64,000 nt of DNA, from contig NXFV01000964.1 in NCBI GenBank assembly GCA_002803225.1, positions 124,001 to 188,000 on the forward strand, written 5' to 3'. Positions 12,436-23,700 of this stretch are shown here, piece by piece. The translations under genes were made by a program, and so were the position numbers. The notes below the pieces were generated by a model that worked only from the letters and a program-made list of their open reading frames with translations, did no database searches and was not told the DNA's origin. Positions within the stretch are counted from its first letter, which is position 1. Each line of letters opens with the position of its first letter. Source of the stretch: Gamarada debralockiae (lineage: Eukaryota > Ascomycota > Leotiomycetes > Helotiales > Hyphodiscaceae).

Positions 12436-13956
12436 TTATTTACCGCTTGGAAGAGGTGTCCTGCCATTTGGCAACTTCGGGAGAAGTGGTGGATAACGCG
12501 GCTGGTATGCGGCAACACCTTCACGCTCGAGAAATTCTCCGCGAGTCCTCCTCATCTCATCTATGGTCAAATCGAGTTCGTAACGGACCTGTTGGTACAT
12601 TTCCTGTGGGTGTCTTGAGGTTCCGAATATGGCCTTGTCTCTTCCATGGCCGGATCTGACCCAAAGGTCTAAGCAAGTCTCGAGGACTCGCAACCGCTCT
12701 ACCTTTTCTTTCAAAGCTTGGGCACCATGAGCCATAACGGGACTGGCTGTGGTTAAACTCTCTGGGGCAGTCATGGCTGGCGATTTTGGGTCGAGGTACT
12801 CCGAAGCCTCGCCGGCTTGCGTGGCTGCTTCGACAGCAGCTCCGCTACTGGTTTTGGAGTCCTTGAATTTTATGCGCAATGTTTGCCGGTAAGCTTGGGT
12901 CTGGGTGCTGAGATCAATGTTGTCTTGCATATTTGGAGTTTGGGAAGTTTGGCTGTTATTGGCTTGACTCTTTGGTCCAGAGCCGGTTTTCTGGCGTTTT
13001 GGGCTCCCGGTCGCATGCTTGGCTGGCATCTCTGAAGCGGAACCGCCCTTTCCAGAACTTTCGTATGCCGAGCGGCCAATTGGTGGAGTCCATTCTGACC
13101 TTCTTTTTCCTAAGCTGCTCTTCGTTGGGTTGCTCTTTGTTTGGATCTTTGCTGGGCTCTCCTTCGTTGAGCCTCCCTTTCCTTTGCCCTTCATCGCACC
13201 TGATTTGATAGGTTCAGTGACCCATGAAAGGCGATGATAAGGCTTGTTGCTCCTAAATTCATCATTCGTAGCGAGTGAATGACGGAACGAATCGTTATTG
13301 GCCTTGAGTTGCGGACACCAGGCCAAAGCCAAATTGTAAATAACTCTGCCCTGCAGTTTTCCCCAGGGCGAAATGGCGATCAGGGAGTAACTGAGGAAGT
13401 TCCAGCATGCAGGATTGCTCATATCACCACTGTCACCAGTCTGGGGCTTGATGCCGTCGATCTTGATAGAAGGATATTCATTTTGTCTCAAGCCCAATGC
13501 CTGGAGATATGGCAACCAGACAGCATCGTCTCGGTCCTCGTCGTTGTTACCGTTCTCAGGGAATTTTCCTAGGTGGCTCCAGCAGTCTCCTGGTGCTTGT
13601 CTAGGTGCTGGACGGTTGTCTCGTGACTGGATCATATGTATATATGTTGGACCATTTACTGGTGGGCCGGGAAATGGAGTTTGAATTTTCCCATCAGCTT
13701 CAGCTAATGGGTCTTTGCATTTAGCAGCTGGGGGAGTCAACGGCGGTGTAGGGAGCGCTCTGGACTGCTTGGTTGATGGACCCGAATATATTTTAATTGT
13801 TCTGTTGTCTTCAACGGTTGAGTCATTGCGTTGCGTGGCCATTACCATGTCCTGAATCGTCGCTTTGGAGTTGATGATAGGGGTCTCAATTGAAGGTAAG
13901 AGACCATGGGCGTCGGGTGCCATGTCCTGAATTGTTGAGCTAGTTGTAGCAATCAT
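12436..13956 (-). CDS. Hypothetical Lys/Ser-rich protein, intact tandem copy
   Basis: A single 506-codon open frame starts with ATG at 13956. I do not recognise the family. The first 100 residues are disordered, with a TIQDM motif occurring twice and a PTPPLTPP run. Residues about 115-260 hold the conserved-looking part: CWSHLGKFPEN, AVWLPYLQALGLRQNEYP, NPACWNFLSYSLIAISPWGK, YNLALAWCPQLKANN. Residues 260-350 are Lys/Ser/Gly-rich with KRRSEW and SPKRQKTG (possible nuclear localisation). The end (LKEKVERLRVLETCLDLWV, then EMYQQVRYELDLTIDEMRR) is predicted helical. A decayed paralogue lies immediately downstream. The open frame over 1.5 kb and the conservation between copies argue that it is, or recently was, a gene. 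Confidence 0.62.
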   Translation of the reverse strand: MIATTSSTIQDMAPDAHGLLPSIETPIINSKATIQDMVMATQRNDSTVEDNRTIKIYSGPSTKQSRALPTPPLTPPAAKCKDPLAEADGKIQTPFPGPPVNGPTYIHMIQSRDNRPAPRQAPGDCWSHLGKFPENGNNDEDRDDAVWLPYLQALGLRQNEYPSIKIDGIKPQTGDSGDMSNPACWNFLSYSLIAISPWGKLQGRVIYNLALAWCPQLKANNDSFRHSLATNDEFRSNKPYHRLSWVTEPIKSGAMKGKGKGGSTKESPAKIQTKSNPTKSSLGKRRSEWTPPIGRSAYESSGKGGSASEMPAKHATGSPKRQKTGSGPKSQANNSQTSQTPNMQDNIDLSTQTQAYRQTLRIKFKDSKTSSGAAVEAATQAGEASEYLDPKSPAMTAPESLTTASPVMAHGAQALKEKVERLRVLETCLDLWVRSGHGRDKAIFGTSRHPQEMYQQVRYELDLTIDEMRRTRGEFLEREGVAAYQPRYPPLLPKLPNGRTPLPSGK

Positions 13957-15185
13957 ATTGGGTTGGATGTTGCGTGTATGCGGATATTCGAATTTGGTGA
14001 AGGAAGCGTGATGGCGAAGGACTTCAACATGAAATAGGTGATACTCCGATCAAACCCTAGTCGAGATCGAATCGCACTAATAGTAATACCTACTAGGAGT
14101 ATCAACTGGGAAGATCTGATTCGGTTGATTTTTGAGTCACGGCCACATGCGAGGACATAGGGGTTGCTCGGCAGGACTTTCCAGATCTTGAAGATTTTTT
14201 CATTCAGACTGGACTTTCACGATTCTACGAGGTGCAGACTTGAGTAACTAATTCTATTTTTCTAGTGAGTATGAATTGTACATCTTGGTCAACTATACGA
14301 ATCAATGTTATAGCGTTGTACCTCAATGGTATGTGGGTACGTCGGAATTGTAGATGTTGTCGTCTTTATTGATGCCTGCGTGATTTCGGGAAGTTGATCG
14401 GTTGAAAGGCTGGAAATATTTGTAGAGTCTTCCGAAACACCAGTTGAAAATAGAAGGGACTAATCGTAATCATATCCACGATTTGAATTTGAGGACTGGC
14501 ATGAGTACGCAGTTTTTTGGAGGAAGTTTGGGAAGGCTTGTCCCTTTTGGGAAGGATGTCAATACCGACTGGAACTCATCCATATTTTTGAAATCCAAAA
14601 GAGGTCACTAGACTCCTAGTATGACCCCTCAGAACCCTCAAAGTTTGTGTATTTTGGTCGAGACTGTGAATGATACCGAATTATGACGAAATGGAAGGGA
14701 AAGGAAGAGCAATAGTTTAGTTGAGCGCCTACGATGCCGGAATCATGAAAGTGATGGATGTTCCATGAAGCAGAAGATGCGTCGACCAGGTCAGATCGAA
14801 ATTCCACGAGTACCCAAAACTGTCGTGAGAGATATCTTTTTCTCCCAAATATATGAGCTTTCAGACGATATCATAGACTTGATGCTCATTTTAATTACAG
14901 GCTATCGCGATCCTGAGGCAGAAGTTGTGTCATACGAAGGACATTGTTGCTACAAGTTACGAATAAGCTCCCTGATTTCCGAAAAAATCGAGCCCTGTCA
15001 AGCTTTCGACGACGCGTTTGCGACCGTGCCACAACCCCTTCGATAACCCTTCCTAACCTCCGACCCTCGCGCGAACCTGGACTACTTCGAGAAGACAAGG
15101 CTATTACTATCTTCGGGCCCTATCGAACTAATAACCTCGTCATCAAAATTCAAAGCCAACACCGAACAATTGTAGCACACTCGTC
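13957..15185. other. 5' flank of tandem gene and leader of SDH4 copy
   Basis: About 14080-14225 resembles the 5' flank of the decayed tandem copy (12130-12215), with shared TTAC-ATTAGTG, CAGTTGAT, TGACTC and GAAAGTCCA blocks on the minus strand. From about 14970 the sequence changes to a C-rich style that fits a 5' leader ahead of the SDH4-like copy. No gene was recognised. Confidence 0.4.
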
Positions 15186-15781
15186 ATGTCTTCAATTGCT
15201 TGTCCAGCACTTCTTAGCAACTTGTCTAGCTGCTGCTTCCAAGAGCACCTTCTCAACCAAGCTCTCAGCCTTTCCTGCCATTAACAAGCCTACATCGTCC
15301 GTTATCTCAAGGCAAGCTAGCAGCGCATTCGCGAAGGATGCTCTACTAAGATCGATGAGAGCTGCTGCTTTCCATGCAAGCGGAAGACGCTCAATTCTGC
15401 CTCGTTACCTCAGACCATTGATGGAACCGCAAATGACGCAGCTCCAATTCCTCCCCCAAGTCCATCACATGGCTCCTACCACTGGACCTCCGAGCGTCTC
15501 ATGTCCGCTGCTTTGATCCCACTCGTCATTGCACCATTCGCCTCCGGATCATTGAACCCAATGACCGATGCCCTCCTTTGCGGCGCAATCCTCATCCATT
15601 CGCATATCGGCTTCGAGGCTTGTATCGTCGATTACCTTCGCAGAAAGAGAATACCAAAGACCAGAAGCTGTTCGACTGGGGATTGAAGGCTGGCACTGTG
15701 GTGGTTGCGATTGGCTTGTACGAATTTGAGACTAACGATGTTGGTTTGACGGAGGCTATACACAGGATTTGGACTGCATAG
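15186..15781 (+). pseudogene. sdh4: Frameshifted succinate dehydrogenase anchor subunit (CybS) copy
   Basis: The pieces of a CybS/Sdh4 protein are complete and in order but lie in different frames. The presequence start is MSSIACPALL at 15186. The presequence body is SVISRQASSAFAKDALLRSM and FHASGRRSILP (to about 15400). A second frame gives LPQTIDGTANDAAP, GSYHWTSERLMSAALIPL, the helix FASGSLNPMTDALLCGAIL and HSHIGFEACIVDY (to about 15650). A third gives LFDWGLKAGTVVVAIGLYEF and ETNDVGLTEAIHRIWTA, ending at 15781. The breaks near 15260, 15400 and 15670 have no splice signals. The heme-site His helix and the Asp-Tyr after it are still readable. Sdh4 is essential for complex II membrane anchoring, so an intact copy presumably exists elsewhere and this one is a pseudogene. 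Assembly error is the alternative, though three indels in 600 bases make that less likely. Confidence 0.8.
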
Positions 15782-16899
15782 GAATTTTGTGGAAGAAGGT
15801 ATGTATTATTGACGAATCGATCAAAACAAACAAATAAGACTATTCCCTCTGGTCGTATCGCCTTGATCTTTTCCCGCCCTATTGATGCTCGATAGAAGGG
15901 CCTTCTATGTACTACTCCTCAAGTCCCTACAGAAATTCCTTCTTCTAACTCCAAGTTCTTAAATGATGATCAGAATTCTAAGAAGCAAAGAAGTGTTCTC
16001 TGAAAATGTAGCCCACATTCTCCAGACAGATAGTCAAGAATATTATCACAGGCCTTTGGGCTTTTGTAGAGCTTAATATCACTAATAATCTCACTTTCAA
16101 TAATATTCAAACTCACTTGACTTACTATATATTAGTATATAATAATTGACTTCCTTTTTTGCCCACGAAAATTCTTTGAGGAATTTGCCGCTTCAAATTA
16201 AAAGGGCGTCTGTGCTAATTTCTCTAAAGTTTAGTATTAAGACTTTATTCTAACCTTTACTCTTATTACCTGTAGTATTGTTCTTGCAGAAGGAACTATT
16301 GCTTCAGGAAAGTCCCGCCTTTCTAAAATTACTACCTTATCAATTATTATTACTAAGAACAACAAGAAGGACATCAAGCTGGAGGCCTCGCGTCATGCCT
16401 TCCGAATCCCCTCACAACTTTCCAGTGAGGATCAACAATGTGACATGATTCAAAATGCATGATCAAAGAAATGAAACTCATCACGTATATATTCAAGTAT
16501 TTATGCCCTTCAACAACCCGACGCTTCAATTCAGGGCGACCTCGACTATTGGACTGGTATATTCTTTGAATGGCCTCATTTTACTTGGAGAGAATCAACA
16601 CTGCAAATGCCACACTTTAGCCATCGATGAGACATCTCTTGAGTTCGCTCAAATCTGCTGGTTTGTGGGTCACCCATTAATTACACTCGGAACGTAGGTG
16701 TTCTGTCACGACCAGCCGAACCAAGTGGTCAGCCACAGCCTCAGCCTCAAATGACATATATGTCAATTCTCTATGCGGAACCTGGTTCGTTGCACGTCGT
16801 AGTGGGGCTGGAACTGACCGAGTGTATCCTTCCTCTTTCTTAGGACGACATTTCTTGAGACATGAGCGAAGCTTGGGGGTCAGTTAGAAACTCGAGCAT
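15782..16899. other. AT-rich gap, possible relic
   Basis: From about 16060 to 16370 the sequence is clearly AT-rich (many TAATA/ATTAT runs) compared with its neighbours, and all frames are full of stops. This is the look of an old repeat-induced-mutation relic or neutral spacer. I could not recognise a transposon protein. Confidence 0.35.
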
Positions 16900-17840
16900 G
16901 CCATCGGTGCGCCCTACTTTTTCCTACGATGTGCAACAGAACACCCAGGCAGGCCCTCATCTAGTGGGAACAAGTCTCTTGAGATAGATATGAGGAAGGT
17001 GCGAAGCATCATGATGTGGGAAGGAAAGAGGGAAGCCGTTCAGGAAGGAGCGAGATGGATTCAGGTGGCCCCGCTTTTCCATGATATGTGCAACAGAACT
17101 CAGAGATATCGCATAGCTTATATAAATGGTAGGTGCTTTCGAGGTTGAATATAAATGTGACAGAGGTCCCGTAATTGAAAATCAAAGAGTGGTAGCAATG
17201 GCCATCGACTCGAATTAGCTCCAGCCACCACTAGGGCGAAGAGCGGCAGTGCCACTTGCGATGTGCAACAGAGACCTCTCATTCTGGGTCAGAGTACAGG
17301 TGAAGTTGCATTCATAAGTAGCTGAAAACTCGACGGTAGATTGTAAGAGTATGGTTTCCTCGAGATAGACGACTCTTGTGCTTTGGTCCATGCATTTGAA
17401 CGCCCCATCTCGGCGATTTTACAACGAATCTGCGGCACAAGATTAAAATTGAAGGTTTGGGATTGATATGGAGCACTGTGATTTTTCCCAAAATGTCATG
17501 TTACCAAAGTGCCATATACTATTCCAATGGTGGGACAGCAAGTTCACCAAGGTGTTTGCCCCACCCCGATCCTGGGAAGGGGTGGGAGCCAGAAGCCCCA
17601 CATGCAGTCGATGTGCAACAAACATCAAAACAATGTGGCATCTGTGGGGCTTCGGGAATGCTCTGCTTTCCCTTGAGAAGCGGTGCAGAAAAAGTTTAGT
17701 AGTAATGGGGCCACTGTTAAGTGAAGTGGAGAGACCCCACTTCGCCGCAACCCCACATCACCTGATTCCATCCCCCCCCACCTCGACCGGGATGATGGAG
17801 AGACGGCCCCACATGCTTGCGATTTGCAACAAAGGGGCGG
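16900..17840 (+). repeat. Degenerate repeat field with GATGTGCAACA core
   Basis: The core CGATGTGCAACAGA occurs at 16927-16940. Variants occur near 17083 (GATATGTGCAACAGA), 17259-17272 (CGATGTGCAACAGA), 17424 (CGATTTTACAACGA), 17609-17622 (CGATGTGCAACAAA) and 17819 (CGATTTGCAACAAA). Spacings are about 156, 176, 165, 185 and 210 bases. A C-rich block often precedes the core, for example CCCCACATGC at about 17597 and 17809. The first and last units are followed by similar CTAGTGG(G)AA stretches. I read it as an old tandem array of roughly 170-base units, now degenerate. No open frame of interest spans it. Confidence 0.55.
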
Positions 17841-18117
17841 CTAGTGGAAAGTAAAACAGGAGATTAAATGATGGATATAGATTGTTATGAGATTGAGAAA
17901 AAAATGTTCAGGTGACACTTGCCAAATGGAGAGATCGATTGGCCGGTTTGAGGAAGGACCTGTTAAATCGCTAGTCGTGAGAAATGAAAAGCACCCTTTG
18001 GTTGAGTTGACGCATTTGACTCAACTATGTCGGAGAGTTACTCTGCTCCAAAATACAACCCGCTTGATCAATTCTGGACACATTTACTTTTCGTCGTCAT
18101 ATGCCAGCAACTACTCA

Positions 18118-19898
18118 TCAAACCAATCGACAACTATCCATGCTTCCAAACCCCGCAGCGACGCCTCCTTCCTCGCTCTTGTCACCCTTCGTCCGCAACA
18201 AGTAGCCTGACCCACCCTCATTATGCAACACCTCCTTCGTCTTCGAATCCCAAAGACACGTCCCGTAAATGCCAAGCTCGCAGATCACACCTCCTTTCTC
18301 AACGACGCCATTCCGCAGTATCATATTGTGTATGGGAGGGGGTGTGATGATCTCCATAAGGATATACGATTTCCAATGCGTCTCCGGCAATGATTGCAGG
18401 AATGGTGGAATGGCAGATCGATATATGTTGTTCCCACCTCCTTCACGCTGAGGCTTCAGGACATAGCCTTTGCAGAGCTCTGGATCGAGAGCAATTTTTC
18501 GGGCGGAGAGGCCGGAGGGTGTGGAGTCTAGGGGGTAGATGTTTGTGAATGTCTTCTCGAGAGTGGTAATATCTGCAACAGAGTTCCACATGAAGCGTTT
18601 AAGGACCGGGGGCGTGTCAGGTGATTGAGGGGTTGCGAGCACTTGTTGGACTTTCTTTGCGCCGGCTAGTTGGGTCAGGATGGACGGGCATTTGATGGCG
18701 TTTGAGCGCTCAATTTGCAGACGTGCATCCCATGCTTTGGAGCCGGGGTAGTCTCCAGGCCCATAACCGGAGCGGAAATATACAACAGCGACTTCGAATG
18801 TCTTGGAGGGGTTGCTTGGTGGATGATACAGTAGTTGGCGTTTTGCGGTGGAGGCTATTGTGGTTTGGGAGAGGATTTCGGGGAATGGGAGGCGGAAGAC
18901 GGGGATGGGTGATTGGCGCTCTTGAAGTTCGTATTGGAGGTGTCTTTGGTCGAATATGTTCCTTTCGGGATTTTGCACAAGAATGATGATGCAGCATTCA
19001 TGGATTGGTGATGATTTGGTGTAAGTTTCGAAGGCATATCGAAGACCCGAGGCGAGGAATTGGGTGCTGTTGTTTTCAGGGAGGTCAAGAGATTTTGTTT
19101 CCAGAGACTTTTCCAGGATGGGGTATTCATGAACGGAAAGGTATCTTCTATACGTTAGTCCTGTCTTTGCTAGAAACCATCCCCTGAGCTGGTGCTGCAT
19201 CGAAGCGCGCATGGCAATGCGGACTTACTTATGCAAATTCGAAGTCTGAGCTGAAAGACCACCGAAGGAAGAAGCAATGGTGTTAAATTCGACCTGTTTC
19301 ACTAGAGGAATAGCATCATCGTCTCCTTGATGGACCATATAATCTGATCTGAAGAGACCCAAGGCTAGGCTCTGTGAGGAATCAAAACCGATACTTGCTG
19401 GAAAGCTTTCCCATCATACCTGGGTATATCCCTCCTCCTTGACTTTCAAATGGACTTGCCATAACTCAGCAATAAACTCATCGACTTCAATAATTCTGCA
19501 TTTTGTAAGCCTCAATCCCATTTTTGAAGCCAGAAGAATTGCGTCATTCCCAACGAAAATTTGCAAGGAAGATATGTAATCTTAACCTACTCTTGAACAA
19601 TGCCTTGTAGAAACTCCTCATCTTGAGCTATTGCTGCGTATAATTGATTGTAGGCTTTCTGAATAGACTTCGCTTGCTCAAAGCACACTCGAGGGAAAGG
19701 ACTCGGGAAGAACGTGACCGGAGCAGTCATTGCCAGAATGCCATGAGGATCGGCTTCAGTGGCCACAAGGGCCGGCGGTGGTCTTACTGCCAAGCCATGA
19801 GCTATTGACCAGTCTTTGATTGTGAAAAGGAGCTGCTCGGTTTCAGCGGGGGTGAGCTCGGGGGGGTAGTCGTCCATGGGGGCTCTGCTGGGAGCCAT
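18118..19898 (-). CDS. gsh2: Glutathione synthetase
   Basis: Four exons, 19591-19898, 19420-19495, 19229-19371 and 18118-19144, join in frame to 517 aa, close to the eukaryotic family length of about 480-500. The enzyme makes glutathione from gamma-glutamylcysteine, glycine and ATP in the cytosol. Family wording is clear throughout: FPSPFPRVCFEQAKSIQKAY, EIIEVDEFIAELW, LGLFRSDYMVH, QVEFNTIASSFGGLS, then the ATP-binding Gly-rich loop YVLKPQREGGGNNIYR and the end GGSGYLLRTK...GVAAGFGSMDSC. Donors and acceptors are standard, with a GACTAAC branch site before exon 4. It is transcribed away from the helicase gene, with an 885-base gap between start codons. An in-frame ATG eight codons on (MDDYPPELTP) is a possible alternative start. 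Confidence 0.95.
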
Positions 19899-20783
19899 TT
19901 CTTCTTGAAATTACGTGAATCGTGGCTGGAAGTTGAACTTGAAGGCCCTCTCGGTATGGAAGACAATATATTGGGACCAGTTTCGACGCAGCTTTGCCTC
20001 GAATATCTATTCACTGTAGACAGAAAAGGGGGCGAATTCTTCAAGGCCAAACATGATTTGTCAGAGAAGTACCACGTGACCCTTCTCCTGAACGTGGGGC
20101 AATCACCAAGACGCTAAGATAAGGCGATAGCCCGTGCCTAATTTAAACGCGCTGCCAAGTACCTTTGACCGCGTCAATACCTCAACTCTACGACGCCGTA
20201 AACACTTCAACCCTCGACCTTTGTCACTCCTTACCTGCGCAACGTTCTTCATCTCCACGACTTGAGATATTCCCTTGGTAGCAGCTCGCCGACACTCAAC
20301 GACCTTAATACCACCATTTCCGTTACCCTACTGCATGTTGAATTTTCGACCGATATCATCACCGTCCCGCAAACCCTTCGAAACTCTCCTCAAACTAGAG
20401 AATGACTCCTTTGATACCTTGTTACATCGTTGCTGCGCTTTGCAGTTCTTCTTAGAGTAAGTCAACTTCTGTGCAGCTCTTACAATCGTTCACACGTTTT
20501 CACATTTCCGGATTTGTTTTCTTCTTCACTTCAACTTTTCACTTTGAACTATTCGCCTTCAACTACTCCCTCAAACTACCTTCTGCAAGTCCTCCCTTTG
20601 TTCTTTTTAAAAATATTCATACACTTACAATCGCTCATGATCTCTGAGCAATTCATTTGCGATCACTCCCCATTCAATCACAATCACAATCACTCATTAC
20701 TCACTGAACAATTCAATCACGGTCACTCCCCATCCAACCACAATCCCTCATATTTATTGAACCATTGATTTGTCGCGCTTATC
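19899..20783. promoter_or_regulatory. Divergent promoter region, GSH2 / SNF2-like helicase
   Basis: The 885-base gap between divergent start codons contains a long C/T-rich tract (about 20160-20600) typical of fungal promoters and leaders on the helicase side. A direct repeat is listed separately. Confidence 0.45.
20641..20750 (+). repeat. Two-copy direct repeat in 5' leader
   Basis: Two imperfect copies with a 60-base period (20641-20696 and 20701-20750) share GAGCAATTCA/GAACAATTCA, TCACTCCCCAT and CAATCAC-rich ends. They lie just upstream of the helicase start codon, probably inside its untranslated leader. Confidence 0.6.
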
Positions 20784-23700
20784 ATGGCTAACTTTCGCCT
20801 CGCAGTCAGCGCAAAGGTCCTACACTGGCTCGACCAAATACCCCCATCGCCCGACCAGGAAAGATCGCTTGTTACAACATATGCGGCTACTCTCAGAACC
20901 GCAGACATGAGTGGCGACGACCCCTGGGACTGGTCTATTGACCGCGTTGTAAAGGAGCTTTGCACGTCAGATCGATCTTGGCAACCTCGCGGATCCTTGA
21001 GAGAGCTACCAGCTTCAATTGAGTTGGAGAGCAAGATTCGACACGAGGAAATTGATGGCTGCATACTACTCTGTGATATCAGCGAGGAGGTTATGAAAAA
21101 TGAGCTAGGCCTCACAAAGATCGCCTGGAGGGTTTTCGTGCGCAGCGCCTTCGAGGCATTGAGACTCAGAAGCCCTAAATATATGGAACACGCAGTACAA
21201 CATACCGATACTTATCTTCATTCGCACCACAGTGCCGGCATCCCAGGCCTAGGACATCAGCTTCTTCAGCGAAATCATATTCCCCCTACACCTCCTGCAC
21301 AAGCTGAGCAGTCCACTCCAGTCCCGAACAACTCCGCCGCGGCCGGATCTCTTGCCAGCTTGCAAAGCGGCCAAGGCGGCCTTCTGACCTCTATCGACAG
21401 CCGATCTGCTAGAGGCGAGTTCCTCATATCCGATGATCTTGGTAACAAGCGACGCAAACTCGACCTCACAAATGTTGCGAGTAATCTGGCACTTCAAAAC
21501 GAAGACGAAGCTCTGTTTGATGCCCAGCTATCAGAGCATGCAGAGACACCTCAAGCTGAGGACAACACTCCGACGCCAACTCCGGATCCAGCCGAGATTA
21601 ATGGTAAGAAACGAAAGAGAATTGCACCAACTTTGATCTCCTCGGAGCTTGATCCGAACAGAAACCGCGACATTCCCACAGCAGCCGACGATGTTGTACG
21701 CAACGATCCTCAGAACATTGAACCGGGCGTGCTATTTAGAGACGATGATGGCCGGAAGAGACTCGTACCGATTCGCCAACCAGATGGCGATTCCGACGAA
21801 CCGTACGACTACCAAGCGCTTTTTCAGAAGTCTCGGGTGCGTGACGCACAAGATTTGGATGAAGGAGGCGACAAAACCCCGAGAGCTGCCCAGGAAATTC
21901 TGAAGAAGGCCGAGCGAGAGAAATCAAACCTGGCTGCGGAGTCCCTGGCCGTGGGATACTTGGGAAAGAAAAAGATGGCCGTCGATGACATCTTCTTTAA
22001 TGGAACACCCGTTGGACAGAAGCTCTCTCCTACGGAAGATCCCGCAGGGTTTCTTGTACGCCCAAAGATGATTTCTAGTGGCCGCCGAATCTACATGCAT
22101 CGTGTTATGAAGCGGTACCTGAACTCTGAGCGCACAGTTCTGCTACGTGATGGTAAATTCTTCACCGCTGTCCGACCCTATCCCTCGAATCTTACACCAA
22201 GATATCACAAGCCGTCGTTCATGCTCTTTTATGCATATGAAGATGGTCAAATCCATGCTCGACGAGAAGAACTGCAATCGTGGCCCGAGATTGATCCTGA
22301 GGCTCTTCTCCAGAAGACGAATACCGACGTTGATGGCAATTTTGTTACGTTCAGTGCTGCAGCTGGAATGCTAGATGCCGTTGGCTCCTATGATCCTCTG
22401 GATCCCGATCTACTCGAGAAATACAATCACGTAGAGGGCGGTGACGAAGTCCTCCCACTCTATGGCGAATCCGGTGAGTTATTCGAGCTTTGAAATATTT
22501 CCCTTTCTTGACTCTTTTCACGAGCTAAAACTTGTGACAATTTCTGAGGATTATAATCTTTCAGACGGTGTGAGTATTACTAACTCCCCGGTCTTCTACA
22601 GATGAAGAAAATGAGTACGATCTGGAGACTTGGAAGGAGATAGAGGAAGAGCAAGGTACGTATTATCGGGCCTACTGGCCAAGATGCCCGCTGAGCTCCT
22701 CCCCCATTGAACGATTACTGATTTGAATTTTTTTTTACAGGTACTCTCGACAAGCCGATGAAGCCTTTGTCGAAGCGACCTCTCACCGTCGAAGAAATCT
22801 ACGAGGCTATCGATGAGGGAATTGCTGAGATGGTCGTGAAATGGAACAAGCACAAACTCCCTATCAAGGAATACAAGGCGTTCAAGCTTTGGAAGAAGTA
22901 TCGCCCCAGATCACTACGAACCGAGCGTTTACGAAAGAGGAAGCTTGATGTCGAACAACTGAATCAGCGAATCGCCAAATTGCGCCAAGGAATCGCAGAG
23001 GAAGTATGGACGAGCAAAGAAAAAGTTCGGAAACAAGCTCGCATCATGGAGCCAAGCATCTTCGACCGTGAGGATTTGACTTGGGAAATAAGCCTCCTTG
23101 AAAGCAAGCAGCGACCGGAGAAGGTGAGTTATTTGGGGACCAGAATCTTTTAAATAGAGTGAGTGATTACTAACGCGGATTTTCTACAGCTACAGCCTCG
23201 TCAAGCACCTTCTGAAGCCCCATCAAAGAGATCAACCGTTCGCAGCGATGATGGTGAAGAAGGAGAATCGATCGAAAGCCATTCCGACGCTTCAAGCTCT
23301 GACGGAGACTTGAATGACTTCATAGTTGACGACAGCCCTGCCACGGAGAAGGAGCTCGATCTTGCGGATGGTGAGGACGACAATGATGGAATGACATCGG
23401 ACGTCAGCCTTCCTGATATCTCTTCAAAGCTTCCCACGGCTCGGAAGCTCAATTTCAAACTCTCATCTAAGCATGTCACCTCCAATGATGAGGATGATGA
23501 GCTCATGTCAGATGTGCCTGAAGATCCATTTCTATCACAAGTCGATAACTCCCACTCCGGGACCCGAGTCAAGAAAGAGCCGAAGCTCCCAAAACTTCCC
23601 GCTGCATCGCCAAACAGCACCACAGATATGATCGATCTGACAATGCTGTCGTCGGATGATGGACCTAATCTTCCCACACCGAAGAAGAAGAAGACAATGA

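Noticed and set aside
16900..17840. CRISPR-like array of short repeats
   Set aside because: Spacing is irregular (156-210 bases), repeats are imperfect, and the genome is eukaryotic. It fits an old tandem repeat better.
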